A stretch of 64,000 nucleotides of DNA from an uncultured Prevotella sp. GTDB lineage: Bacteria; Bacteroidota; Bacteroidia; Bacteroidales; Bacteroidaceae. The first letter of the stretch is position 1. Every line of letters starts with the position of its first letter. A program made the position numbers and the translations under genes. Shown piece after piece: positions 1 to 8,758 of the stretch. The notes under the pieces are model-generated. The model did not search any database, was not told the DNA's origin, and saw nothing but the letters and a program-made list of their open reading frames with translations. Where the stretch lies: assembly GCA_938028745.1 (NCBI GenBank), contig CALIZL010000049.1:37874-101873 (forward strand), written 5' to 3'.

Positions 1-41
1 GGCTTTTTACTCCCCCAGAGTGGTTGTTGGTGAGGCTTTTT

Positions 42-962
42 TTATTCTGGTTTCCAACCTTTCGGCACATAGTTATCCGTTCCCTTGCAGCTTTCGGCCG
101 AGAAAGCCAGGGCGTAACTCATTATCTTGTTCCATTGTTCTTTGGTCAATCCCTCGATAAGGCGTTGCCTTGTAACGCCCAATTTCAGCATGCCGAAGAT
201 AAATCCGGCGTTGAAATTGTCGCCTGCCCCAATGGTACTAACGGGCTGTGTGTCGCTAACGGCATAGCTTTCGCAAAAGCCGCCGTCGGCACGTAGCTGC
301 ACGGGGTTGGCCCCATCGGTGTAAACAAAGCGCTTGCAATAGAAAGAAACCTCGGCAGCGTACACCTTAGCGGGGTCGGTTAGGCGATAAAGCACCTCAA
401 AGTCTTCCCTGCTTCCGCGCACCACGTCGGCATACTCGTAGTTTTCCAGCAAGTTGGGCGTTATGCGCATCACATCGGTTCTATGTCCCGAACGAAAGTT
501 CACGTCGTAGTAGATAATAGCACCGCGATTGTGCGCATATTCTAAGAAAGAAACCACTTGTGGCCGCGTAGCCGGACTAACGGCGTAGTAAGACCCGAAC
601 ACAACGATGTCGTCGGCCTGCACATCGGGGTAAGCAAATTCGGGACTATGCTGTTTGTTGTCGCGATAGAACAGATATTCGGCATCGTTTCGCTCGTTCA
701 GGAAGGCCAACGAGATGGGTGTTTGCCCCTCAACATACTTCGTTACGTAATTGGCATGCACGCCATTGTCTTCTAGAAAGCTGATAACGTTGGCTCCTAC
801 GCGGTCGTTTCCTACGGCCGAGATGAATGTTGCATCGGCTCCTACGCGCCCTAGCGATACGATAGTGTTGAAAACCGAACCCCCAGGCAATGCACCTATG
901 GGCTGTTCGTGCTTAAAAACGATGTCTAACACCGTTTCACCTACTCCAATTACTTTCCGCAT
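42..962 (-). CDS. PfkB-family carbohydrate kinase (fructokinase-like)
   Basis: Predicted cytoplasmic sugar kinase of 306 residues that transfers phosphate from ATP to a sugar, probably fructose or a related hexose or nucleoside. Near the N terminus it has the PfkB signature GGSVFNTIVSLGRVGADA. Near the C terminus it has the anion-hole/catalytic motif GAGDNFNAG at about residues 245-253, with D248 as the expected catalytic base. The length is normal for the family. I start it at MRKVIGVGETVLDI, where the family fold begins. An in-frame ATG 27 codons upstream would add an AT-rich leader that looks untranslated. A promoter-like pair (TTTTG, then about 19 bases to GATATTTG) lies at about 1009-1041 on the minus strand. 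The substrate cannot be read from the sequence. Family assignment is firm. Confidence 0.9.
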   Translation of the reverse strand: MRKVIGVGETVLDIVFKHEQPIGALPGGSVFNTIVSLGRVGADATFISAVGNDRVGANVISFLEDNGVHANYVTKYVEGQTPISLAFLNERNDAEYLFYRDNKQHSPEFAYPDVQADDIVVFGSYYAVSPATRPQVVSFLEYAHNRGAIIYYDVNFRSGHRTDVMRITPNLLENYEYADVVRGSREDFEVLYRLTDPAKVYAAEVSFYCKRFVYTDGANPVQLRADGGFCESYAVSDTQPVSTIGAGDNFNAGFIFGMLKLGVTRQRLIEGLTKEQWNKIMSYALAFSAESCKGTDNYVPKGWKPE

Positions 963-1253
963 AACGCTTAATAAATGTTCTTTATTGGGTTGATATTTAA
1001 ACAATATGCAAATATCCGAATTTTTAAGCAGATAGCAAAACAATTGAATAAGTTTTTAATGACGTGCTATGAATGGCAGAATGGAAAGCAAAGGGATGGG
1101 GTAGGGGGTGGTAAGGGCTGGCTTGAATGGGCGGTATGACTTTCTGTTTGGGTCAAACTATCTTGTTTTTAGGCGATTTATGAGGTCTTAATACTATAAA
1201 AATGGGTTGGGTTTAGATACTCGTCTGCTAACAAATGGCTAGCAATATAATCG

Positions 1254-1358
1254 TACAAAGCCCTTTGTACTGATGCTACAAGCTGCTTGTAGTGCTGGTA
1301 CAAGCCGCTTGTAGTGCTAGTACAAGGTGCTTGTAGTGCCAGTACAAGATGCTTTGTA
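1254..1358. repeat. Array of five short palindromes at 22-bp spacing
   Basis: Five 15-16-base palindromes of the form TACAAG-nn-GCTTGTA start at 1254, 1277, 1299, 1321 and 1343, so the spacing is 23, 22, 22 and 22 bp. The 7-base linkers are themselves alike (GTGCTGG, GTGCTAG, GTGCCAG). The array lies about 125 bp upstream of the -7 box of the riboswitch transcript. Regular two-turn phasing of palindromes suggests a multimeric protein-binding site, but no protein is known to me. The rest of 963-1496 holds no gene that I can support. Confidence 0.85.
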
Positions 1359-1482
1359 CTGCGCGCTTACTTACGTTTGGTTCGTTGGTTTAAGGCTGTT
1401 ACATACCGAAACGCCATGTTTTTACCATCATTCCAGAACCATTTGTTTAGGCTTTAAGCTGCCTTAAATGCGCATATTTTCG

Positions 1483-1490
1483 TACCTTTG
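1483..1490 (+). promoter_or_regulatory. Bacteroidetes -7 promoter box before the cobalamin riboswitch
   Basis: TACCTTTG matches the TAnnTTTG -7 consensus of Bacteroidetes sigma-ABfr promoters. It lies just 5' of the riboswitch aptamer, where a transcription start would be expected. No good -33 TTTG box is visible at the usual spacing. Confidence 0.6.
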
Positions 1491-1496
1491 CATCAG

Positions 1497-1658
1497 CAAC
1501 AGGTACGCCGAGCATGGCGTTTAAAAGGGAAACGGGTGAAAAACCCGTACAGTCCGGCTGCTGTGAGTTGCCCTTGACGGCGTAAACAAAGGTCACTGAA
1601 CGCGGTGTTTGGGAAGACGTTTACTGCCTGGCAACAAGTCAGAATACCTGCCGTTGCA
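1497..1658 (+). ncRNA. Cobalamin (B12) riboswitch
   Basis: The class-I cobalamin aptamer hallmarks are present in order: AACAGGTACGCC opening the P1/P2 side, AAAAGGGAAACGGGTGAAA, ACCCGTACAGTCCGGCTGCTGTGA in two blocks (the B12 box region), GGTCACTGAACGC, TTTGGGAAGACG, and the closing CAAGTCAGAATACCTGCC. It occupies the 5' UTR of the 1404-residue secreted protein starting at 1842, leaving about 180 nt between aptamer and start codon. By family knowledge such elements repress the downstream gene when adenosylcobalamin or a related cobamide is plentiful. Its presence before a T9SS surface protein is unusual. Confidence 0.95.
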
Positions 1659-1841
1659 TGCGTTTATGTGGCCTCTTGGGTTAGGTTCGGCGCATTTGGC
1701 ACGCTTTCTCTGGCGAGCTTTGTAGCATTTCGTTTCGTTAAATCATGTCTTTTCACTTCGTATCAGGATTAAATAACCTGTGCTTTCGCTGTGTGTGCAG
1801 CGCAAACAACATGTAAATCAACATTAACATCACAATAAATT

Positions 1842-4800
1842 ATGAAGCAAAACCAACTTTTCATGGTTCTTTGCACCCTCTTACTTCATGCCTTGTCGCC
1901 CCTTGTGGCTACGGCACAAAACAGAGAAGTGCGCATGGAACTTACGCCCAAATCCATTGATGTGGATGAAACGCCAATAGACTTTTACGACGACGGCGGA
2001 CCCAATGGGCAGACTTCGCCCGAATTTCAGGACGGAAAAACAAGCAGCGTAACCTTTATTCCCAAGGTGGCTGGTAAAAAAGTACAGGTAGACTTTAAGC
2101 TGGTAGACATCTTCGAAGGCAGCATCTACAAGCAGTTTATCCGCGTTTACGATGGCACAGAGGTACGCGACGACCAACTTTTGGCCACCATAGCCAAAGG
2201 CACTACGCCCATTGTGAAAGCCACCAACCCGCAAGGCGCACTCACCGTTGTGTTTGGTAGCACCACGGCCATCCGCTCCAACGGGTTTAAAGCCCTGGTA
2301 AGTCTTTTCACTCCCCAGGCAATGCGCTTTCGCGATGTAACCATTTCGCCCATGAAAGATGCCTCGCTGACCGCTGGCGACAAGGCTCAACCGCTGTTGG
2401 CCTTTAATGTACGCACAGAAAACACCGAACCTGCACTCACCCTTAACGGCTTAACGCTCAAAGCTAGCGGACCGATAACCGCCGTTCAGCTATATCAAAG
2501 CACATCGGCCACCGACTTTTCAACCGCCCATCGCATAGCCGATGGCACCGTACAAAACGGCGAAGTGGTGCTAAACATAGCCGCCAAGCCTGCACTTCGT
2601 TCGGGCGACAACTTCTTTTGGCTGGGTTGCGACGTGGCAGACGAGGCCGAAAACCACAACACCCTCGCCATTTCGATTGCTCATCTTGCACTTTCCGATG
2701 GCCAACATACCCTTTCCGCGCCACTGCCAACAGGCGAACGCGTGGTAGAAAACATGGTTTACGCACTCGAAGGAACGCATCAAAAGCGCGTAAATGGCGA
2801 GTTGACGTTTCGGTCTAAAACCAATTCGTACGACGATAACTACGAAGGGGGAAAGGTAGCCCGCATTACTACCTTCACTCCGCTGCACGCAGGGCACGTG
2901 GTTCAGATAGATTTCTCCAAGTTCGACCTCATGTATTCGTCACGTACCGACTTCGGTGTGCGCGCCAAATTCATTGTGTACGAAGGCATAGGAACCACAG
3001 GGCGCAAGCTTTGGGAGCTTACTTCGCCCGACGACAAACAGCGCGGACCCGGCCAAACGCTGCGTTCGCAATCGGCCGATGGGGCGTTAACCATCGAATT
3101 TAACCCCAACGACTCCCACCATACGGCCAAAGGTTTCGTGACCAAGGTAAGCGAATACATCCCCAAAGCCATGTCGTTGGCTAGCGTAGACGTGCGCCAA
3201 GCATCTGCGGCAGCTGTTTCGCCGGGTGCTGCACGCCAGCCCTTGCTGCTCATTAACCTGCATACCGAGGGCAACTTGCAGCCCATAACGCTGAAAAGTC
3301 TGCAACTAAACCTCAAACAATCGTTGCCTGCAATGGCTGGTTTGCAGCTTTTTGCACAACCTGCAAACACGCCCGATGCCGCTCCTAGCGGCAATCCGCT
3401 GGCTACTATCGCACAATCCGCCCTTAGTCAGCAACAAACCATGTCCCTATCTACTCCCCTTGCCCTAACCGAAGGCGACAATTGGCTGCTGCTTTGCGCA
3501 GATGTGGCCAACGATGCACCAGCAGGAAAGCTACTGGATGCAGCCTTGATGCAGGTTGAAACCTCGCTAGGCCAAACCGCCGTGCAACAAGGCGACCCCG
3601 ACGGAGCGCGCCGTGTGGAATACGAACGCGCCCTAGTAAAGGGCGATAACGGACGTGTTGAGGTGGCCGACAACACCACATTGACACTATACGACGACGG
3701 CGGAAAAGACAAAAGTGAAAGTAAAGCCTTCGACGGACATATTACTTTCGTACCTAAAACCGCAGGCAGGCTCATCGCCATTAAGCCGACAACATGGAAA
3801 TTAGCTGCTGCCGACAAGCTAGAAGTGTACTTCGGAACGGAGAAAAAAGACAAACCCGACCTCTCGTTCAGCCGCAACGACCATTTCGACAAGTTGCTTT
3901 CCACCTCTGCCGATGGTGCCATTACCCTGCGTTATACCACGGGCAAGTACGTTGCAGCCGAGGGTTTCGCCCTCGAAGTGAAGGCCATTACGCCGCAAAA
4001 GCTTACCGTTAGCGAGGTGATGACCCACGCTATTGCCCCCGAAAAGGTGTTTAAGGGACAAACAGACGTGCCTCTGCTGCACGTTGTTGTAGGCGTTAAG
4101 GGCGAAAAAGGCCAGCTAGACATCACCCAAATGCAGGTCCACTTGCAAGGCGATGCCCCCACACATATATATAAGGTGTATGCAACTGGGCAAGACAATG
4201 CCTTTGCCACCACGCAAACATTCGCCACCAACACCCACAACAACGGCATCTTCGACGGCACTTACACCATCGAGAAAGAGGGCGAATACCATTTTTGGCT
4301 TGCGGCCGATGTGGAAAGCGCGGCGCAAGTAGGGCAAACGCTCATCGCATCGCTCACCCATATAACCGCCGCCAATGCCCAAGTTGCACCCCAAACAGCT
4401 GAAATGGCTGCCGCCATCATTGCACAAGGCATCAGCGGAATGCTTAACGTAGGCCCTAACGCCACCTACAAAACCATCCAAGCGGCCGTAGATGCGCTGA
4501 AAGATGGGGTAGACGGACCTGTTACCATCAGCATCGAGAGCGGCAAGTATAAGGAAAACGTCATCATTCCGCACATACCTGGTCTGTCGCCTGTCAATAC
4601 ACTCACCATCAAACCAGCCTCTGGCAAGCGCGGCGACGTGCATATCTTCCACGATAGGTTTGCAAAGAACGGTTACGACCCCGACCAAATGGCCAACGAT
4701 TACGGCGTGGTAACCTTCGATGGAGCCGACTATACCACCTTGCAAGCCCTTGAAATAAGCACCGAAGACCTTACTTATCCTGGCGTGATACACCTGCGCA

Positions 4801-6056
4801 ACGAAAGCCGACACGTAACAATAGACAGCTGTTACGTGCATGCGCCCAAATCATCCAACATACAACAGAAGGTAACGCTGCTCAACATGTACGCCAAAAG
4901 CAAGGCCAACGCCAACAACGACCACCTAACGCTGCGGCGTTCGCTGCTCGAAGGCGGTTATATAGGCGTGCGTTTGGGTGGCACAGGCACAGTGGCACTG
5001 CCCAAAGAAGTGGGTGGGCGCATCCTCAACAACGTGTTCCGCAACCAAGGAACGAAGGCCATATACGTGGCACGCGAGGCAGATGCACACATCGAAGGCA
5101 ACATTGTTGAGAACGAAACCTCTACCCACAACGACTTTAACGCCGTAGACATCGATGCTACGGGCGATGTTCGCCTTGCTCGTAACCGCATCAACCTGTC
5201 CACCAAGGGCTATTGCACGGCCATTTACGTGCGCAACATGTCGGGTTTGCCCACTGCGCAGGCGCAGATAGTAAACAATGTGGTGATGGTTAGCCACGGC
5301 ACAACGCCCACAAGGCGATATGCCTCTAAGGCATTAGGCATAAAAGGCGACGTGGCCAACTTGCTGATAGCCCACAATAGCCTTTGTGTTGAAGGTAACG
5401 AGAAAGACATTGCGGTGGGCATACTCGGCAAAATGGCCGACAACGTGCGCCTGGTGAACAACCTTTTTGCCAACATGGGTAAGGGTGTTGTTTACCAATG
5501 CACGCGCAAAGAAAACTTGGCCAGCCTGCGTTTAGAGCACAACAACCTTTACACCAACGGCACATCGCTAGCCGATGTGGGTACACCCGTTGCCACACTT
5601 TCGGCTTGGATGGCTCTTTCGGGCGAGCGATACGCCTATAATAATAAGGTGGAATTTGCATCCGACATGTTGTTGCAACCCCTTTCCGAAACCGAATTGC
5701 GCCACGCCACGCCCCTTGCCGTGGTGCCTACCGACATACTTGGGCAGCCGCGCAACACGTTAACGCCCCTCATTGGTGCTTACGAACGTGCTTGGCAATC
5801 GCCTTCTACGGCCATCGTTGCCCCTTCGGCATCGGCCAATGGCATCCAACTAAGTGCATACAAGGGCGTGTTAAGCCTTTCTTCGCTGCCCGCCAATGCC
5901 GTTGTCGAGGTGTTCTCAACGAGCGGCCTGTTGCTCTCTCGCCACGCTTTGCCAGCCAACACCGACAGTTTGCAAGTAACGGACTTGCCCCAAGGCGTGT
6001 TGGTGGTTCGCGTAACGTGGAACAACGGCAAGTGGAGCAAGGCCATAAGGCTGTAA
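1842..6056 (+). CDS. Large T9SS-secreted surface protein: CUB-like modules plus right-handed beta-helix, under B12 riboswitch control
   Basis: The protein has 1404 residues. A signal peptide ends near residue 26 (LVATAQ). Three CUB-like modules follow, each starting around a YDDGG- or SYDDNY-type motif and containing a TFIPK/TFVPK/TFTPL strand; they lie near residues 40-155, 310-445 and 600-725. They alternate with Ig-like segments of the kind found in Bacteroidetes sialidase-like proteins. From about residue 865 (GMLNVGPNATYKTIQAAVDA) to about 1290 there is a right-handed parallel beta-helix resembling pectate lyase or adhesin folds. The last ~70 residues (from about 1335) form a T9SS type A sorting domain ending GKWSKAIRL. 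I see no clear catalytic motif. The cobalamin riboswitch upstream suggests a role in B12 or cobamide acquisition, or in a surface structure remodelled when B12 is scarce. That role is inference; secretion and architecture are well supported. Confidence 0.85.
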   Translation: MKQNQLFMVLCTLLLHALSPLVATAQNREVRMELTPKSIDVDETPIDFYDDGGPNGQTSPEFQDGKTSSVTFIPKVAGKKVQVDFKLVDIFEGSIYKQFIRVYDGTEVRDDQLLATIAKGTTPIVKATNPQGALTVVFGSTTAIRSNGFKALVSLFTPQAMRFRDVTISPMKDASLTAGDKAQPLLAFNVRTENTEPALTLNGLTLKASGPITAVQLYQSTSATDFSTAHRIADGTVQNGEVVLNIAAKPALRSGDNFFWLGCDVADEAENHNTLAISIAHLALSDGQHTLSAPLPTGERVVENMVYALEGTHQKRVNGELTFRSKTNSYDDNYEGGKVARITTFTPLHAGHVVQIDFSKFDLMYSSRTDFGVRAKFIVYEGIGTTGRKLWELTSPDDKQRGPGQTLRSQSADGALTIEFNPNDSHHTAKGFVTKVSEYIPKAMSLASVDVRQASAAAVSPGAARQPLLLINLHTEGNLQPITLKSLQLNLKQSLPAMAGLQLFAQPANTPDAAPSGNPLATIAQSALSQQQTMSLSTPLALTEGDNWLLLCADVANDAPAGKLLDAALMQVETSLGQTAVQQGDPDGARRVEYERALVKGDNGRVEVADNTTLTLYDDGGKDKSESKAFDGHITFVPKTAGRLIAIKPTTWKLAAADKLEVYFGTEKKDKPDLSFSRNDHFDKLLSTSADGAITLRYTTGKYVAAEGFALEVKAITPQKLTVSEVMTHAIAPEKVFKGQTDVPLLHVVVGVKGEKGQLDITQMQVHLQGDAPTHIYKVYATGQDNAFATTQTFATNTHNNGIFDGTYTIEKEGEYHFWLAADVESAAQVGQTLIASLTHITAANAQVAPQTAEMAAAIIAQGISGMLNVGPNATYKTIQAAVDALKDGVDGPVTISIESGKYKENVIIPHIPGLSPVNTLTIKPASGKRGDVHIFHDRFAKNGYDPDQMANDYGVVTFDGADYTTLQALEISTEDLTYPGVIHLRNESRHVTIDSCYVHAPKSSNIQQKVTLLNMYAKSKANANNDHLTLRRSLLEGGYIGVRLGGTGTVALPKEVGGRILNNVFRNQGTKAIYVAREADAHIEGNIVENETSTHNDFNAVDIDATGDVRLARNRINLSTKGYCTAIYVRNMSGLPTAQAQIVNNVVMVSHGTTPTRRYASKALGIKGDVANLLIAHNSLCVEGNEKDIAVGILGKMADNVRLVNNLFANMGKGVVYQCTRKENLASLRLEHNNLYTNGTSLADVGTPVATLSAWMALSGERYAYNNKVEFASDMLLQPLSETELRHATPLAVVPTDILGQPRNTLTPLIGAYERAWQSPSTAIVAPSASANGIQLSAYKGVLSLSSLPANAVVEVFSTSGLLLSRHALPANTDSLQVTDLPQGVLVVRVTWNNGKWSKAIRL

Positions 6057-6114
6057 AGATGTGCGATGAGGGAACTGAACTGAACGGTTAACACCGCCAA
6101 AAGATTTCAATATT

Positions 6115-6147
6115 AGGGCAGGGTAGGGGACTTAGGTCGCCTGCCCT
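6115..6147 (+). terminator. Hairpin after the B12-regulated gene
   Basis: AGGGCAGG pairs exactly with CCTGCCCT across a 17-base loop, 59 bases after the stop codon. No U-tract follows. A closely similar hairpin block lies at about 7210-7245 after the next gene, so this is either a terminator or a local repeated module. Confidence 0.5.
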
Positions 6148-6238
6148 GCTTGCGTTATACAGGGATTTAACCCAAGTTTGGGGTTTAGGCATCCGTTAAA
6201 AACAACCTAAGTGCTGCCAATATTCAGGATATAATCTT

Positions 6239-6246
6239 TACCTTTG
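6239..6246 (+). promoter_or_regulatory. -7 promoter box of the DUF481-like gene
   Basis: TACCTTTG matches TAnnTTTG. It overlaps an in-frame ATG at 6244, so that ATG is inside the promoter and cannot be the translation start; the start must lie downstream. Confidence 0.6.
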
Positions 6247-6288
6247 CAACCAACATACATACAAATTAAGGATAACAAAGACAAGAAT

Positions 6289-7182
6289 ATGATTAGAGAA
6301 ACGTGGAAGGGGCATCGGCTCTGCAATGAAATAATAGGTAAAATGCTATTCAATCTATTTGCATCATTCATTCATCCAAGCCCTGAAAATGGGGCATACG
6401 TAAGGCTGTTTGCTTATGTGCTTTTTGGTTTCATCGTCTCAATTCCTGTACAAGCGCAGATGCTTTTCACGGAAAACCTAACGATGAACATCGACAGTGC
6501 AAAGACTATACAAGGTTCGTTGCAGCCCGTTCTAGACTTCAAGACAGAGAAAGAGAACGTGCTTACCTTTAAGAACACGGCCAACCTTAACTTACTTATT
6601 GGCAAAAACCGCGTGGTGAACCTCATCAACAAGCTGGAATTTTCTGCTTATGGAAAGAAAGTTACCGTGAGTGGAGGTCATGTACATGCAGAGTTTCGTT
6701 ACTTGCTTGCCCATGCCTTTGAGGTTTACCCTTACACCGAGTCGCAATGGGCAGGCAGTAGAGGTATGAATTTTAAGGTTTCTGCTGGCTTGCAGACGCG
6801 CTACCGACTGGTAAATACCGACCATTTCCTTATGTTTGCCACAGCAGGATTTTTCTATGAGTTCGAAAAATGGGAATATCCCGACCCGCCAGTTGGCACA
6901 CCGCTCCATGCTTATAGTCGCTGTATAAAAAGTCATTTGTCGCTTAGTTTCAAGCATACGATAGGAGAACATTGGGAGTTTATCGCCACGGGCATTCACC
7001 AAGCCCGACCGGACAGCTACCATAAGAGTGCTCGATTTGGCGGTGCAGTAGACCTTGCCTACCATGTAACGCCCAGTGTAGGCTTTCGTGGCACTTATCG
7101 CATAATCTACGATACGGCGCCCATTGTGCCTATTCGCAAAGATTACAACGTTGTTGAGGCCGGTATCGACATTTCTTTCTAA
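6289..7182 (+). CDS. DUF481-like outer-membrane beta-barrel protein
   Basis: 297 residues from the ATG at 6289; an alternative ATG at 6343 would still include the signal sequence. A hydrophobic segment ending SIPVQAQ is the predicted export signal. The mature part alternates polar and aromatic residues in barrel-like strands and ends in a typical outer-membrane C terminus (VVEAGIDISF). Segments such as NLLIGKNRVVNLINKLEF, and an even strand/turn pattern, resemble the DUF481 (YdiY-like) family of small barrels. It lies 230 bp after the B12-regulated surface protein on the same strand but has its own -7 box. Function is unknown. The membrane-barrel call is fairly safe; the family name is less so. 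Confidence 0.65.
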   Translation: MIRETWKGHRLCNEIIGKMLFNLFASFIHPSPENGAYVRLFAYVLFGFIVSIPVQAQMLFTENLTMNIDSAKTIQGSLQPVLDFKTEKENVLTFKNTANLNLLIGKNRVVNLINKLEFSAYGKKVTVSGGHVHAEFRYLLAHAFEVYPYTESQWAGSRGMNFKVSAGLQTRYRLVNTDHFLMFATAGFFYEFEKWEYPDPPVGTPLHAYSRCIKSHLSLSFKHTIGEHWEFIATGIHQARPDSYHKSARFGGAVDLAYHVTPSVGFRGTYRIIYDTAPIVPIRKDYNVVEAGIDISF

Positions 7183-7210
7183 GGGAACGATTGTTGCTGG
7201 TACAGTAAAT

Positions 7211-7240
7211 GGAGCAGGGTAGAGCCTTAGGTGCCCTGCC
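7211..7240 (+). terminator. Hairpin after the DUF481-like gene
   Basis: GCAGGG pairs with CCCTGC around a short loop, starting about 30 bases after the stop. The surrounding 40 bases closely match the hairpin at 6115-6147, including the trailing CCTGCTTGCG, so the same module follows both adjacent genes. Confidence 0.5.
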
Positions 7241-7321
7241 CTGCTTGCGCTATTTAAGGGTTTGAGTTTTTAGGTTTATGAGTTGGTGAGTTGTTTATGA
7301 GTTGGTGAGTTAAAATCTTTT

Positions 7322-7968
7322 TTTGTCCACTTTTCAGTAGATATTTTAACACTAAGAGTGCCATTTTTATCCACCAATCGCTCACCTTGCCGCAAAAAAT
7401 CGATTCTCGCGAAGGTTAGTTTTGATGCAAAAAGGGGCTAGTTTGTGATTACGGCAAAATGAATTTTTATTTAAAGCAACCGCCATTTGCACCAGTTTCG
7501 GGGCTATTTGCTGCTAAATGTAGTGCGTTTTGGTGCTAAACGGAGTGCGTTTTAGTGCTAAATGCAAGGCGTTTTGGTGCAAAATGCAAGGCAATTTGGT
7601 GCAAAACGCAAGGTAAAATGCTGCTAAATGCAGTGCGATTTACCGCTAAATGCGAGACGAAAAGCATAAACATTCACAGTAATTGTATAAACAAAACCTT
7701 TTAGATCCATGAAACTCATGGCCAGAAAGGGCAAAATAGTCGTTAAAAAGTAGATTTTTAGGGGCTAAAAGTGGGAAATTGGAGTTGAGAAAATATGAGT
7801 TGGCAACCAAACTAGAAAGGTAAAATGGTGCAAAATGCAGGTTCTTGGCCTAAAAATTGACAAGCACCAAGACATGAAAGGGTAGAAATAATGGTTTTTT
7901 ACCTACTTTTTAACCCATTTTTTCGCTAGAACGGAGCGAAAATTTGTGCGATATTGTAAAATAAAAGA
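7322..7968 (+). repeat. 648-bp dispersed intergenic element, copy 1 (seven 22-bp units)
   Basis: First of six copies. It begins TTTGTCCACTTTTCAG and contains a nearly invariant block (CGCAAAAAATCGATTCTCGC) at about 7390. Seven consecutive 22-bp units follow (about 7509-7662), built around (C/T)AAA(A/T)(C/T)GC-AGT-GCGTTTT half-palindromes. The tail ends CGCTAGAACGG...TTGTAAAATAAAAG. No open frame is conserved between copies. It lies between the DUF481-like gene and susC. Confidence 0.9.
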
Positions 7969-8300
7969 TAGGGATTTAAGTTTTTAAGTTGATGAGTTTT
8001 AGGGTTGAAGAGTTTTTGAGTTGATGATTTTTTAAGTTGATTGTTTTTTTAAGTTGATGAATTTTAGGGTTGATTGGCTTTTAAGTGGTTGATTTGATGA
8101 GGCTTGCTAGTTAGTGAGTAGGCGAGTTGATGTCTTCGAGAGTTGTTGGGTTTTGGTGAGTTTATAAGCTCGTAAGTTGACTTGTTCTGCACGCCTCTCA
8201 GTTTGTAGAAAGATAAAACGTCAAGACGATTTTATTGTTTGAGTTATTTATTTTTTAGTAGGCGATTTTTTGTTTTAGTTGGTGAGTTATTAAGTTTTTA
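7969..8300 (+). repeat. Simple-repeat tract (degenerate GAGTTGATGA units)
   Basis: Low-complexity sequence made of variants of AAGTTGATGAG / GAGTTGGTGAG with a period of roughly 7-8 or multiples. Similar tracts lie at 29645-29765, 35890-36265 and 51690-52030. No gene is visible here; a 63-codon open frame at 8316-8507 is unconvincing. Confidence 0.7.
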
Positions 8301-8671
8301 GTTTGTGAGATTTAATTGCTGTATCTATTTTGTGCTATCGTTGCATGGTTTGCTGCGCAAGCTTATGGCCAAGGAATAGGTGGCTTTTGCTGCGTGTTCT
8401 TCGTTAGCGTGCAATACAGGGGCCTTGTCTATTCGTGTAAAAAACTTAAAGCCGTTGTAGCGATGCTAGCTAGATGCTTTATCTACGTCTGTGAACAACA
8501 AGGATAAAATGGATAAGTGGCTAATTAAAAGATGGTTTGGTATAGGGTTATGTTTATTATAGGTTGTAAATAAATTTTAATTTCGCCAATTTAGTAAACG
8601 AAATAAGTTAAATTTTATTACCATATCAATTCTACGTTAGGATATATAACCACAAATAAGCATATTTTCGC

Positions 8672-8679
8672 TATATTTG
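8672..8679 (+). promoter_or_regulatory. -7 promoter box upstream of susC
   Basis: TATATTTG matches TAnnTTTG and lies about 80 bases before the susC start codon at 8759. The -33 region is not convincing. Confidence 0.5.
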
Positions 8680-8758
8680 CGACATATCTAATAGTGAATG
8701 ACAAGGAAGAATTATACGGAAGTTGCAATCTATTCATCAATCATTTTAATAAATAACT

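Noticed and set aside
8316..8507. 63-codon open frame with hydrophobic start
   Set aside because: No promoter box or family; it sits in low-complexity DNA next to a simple-repeat tract.
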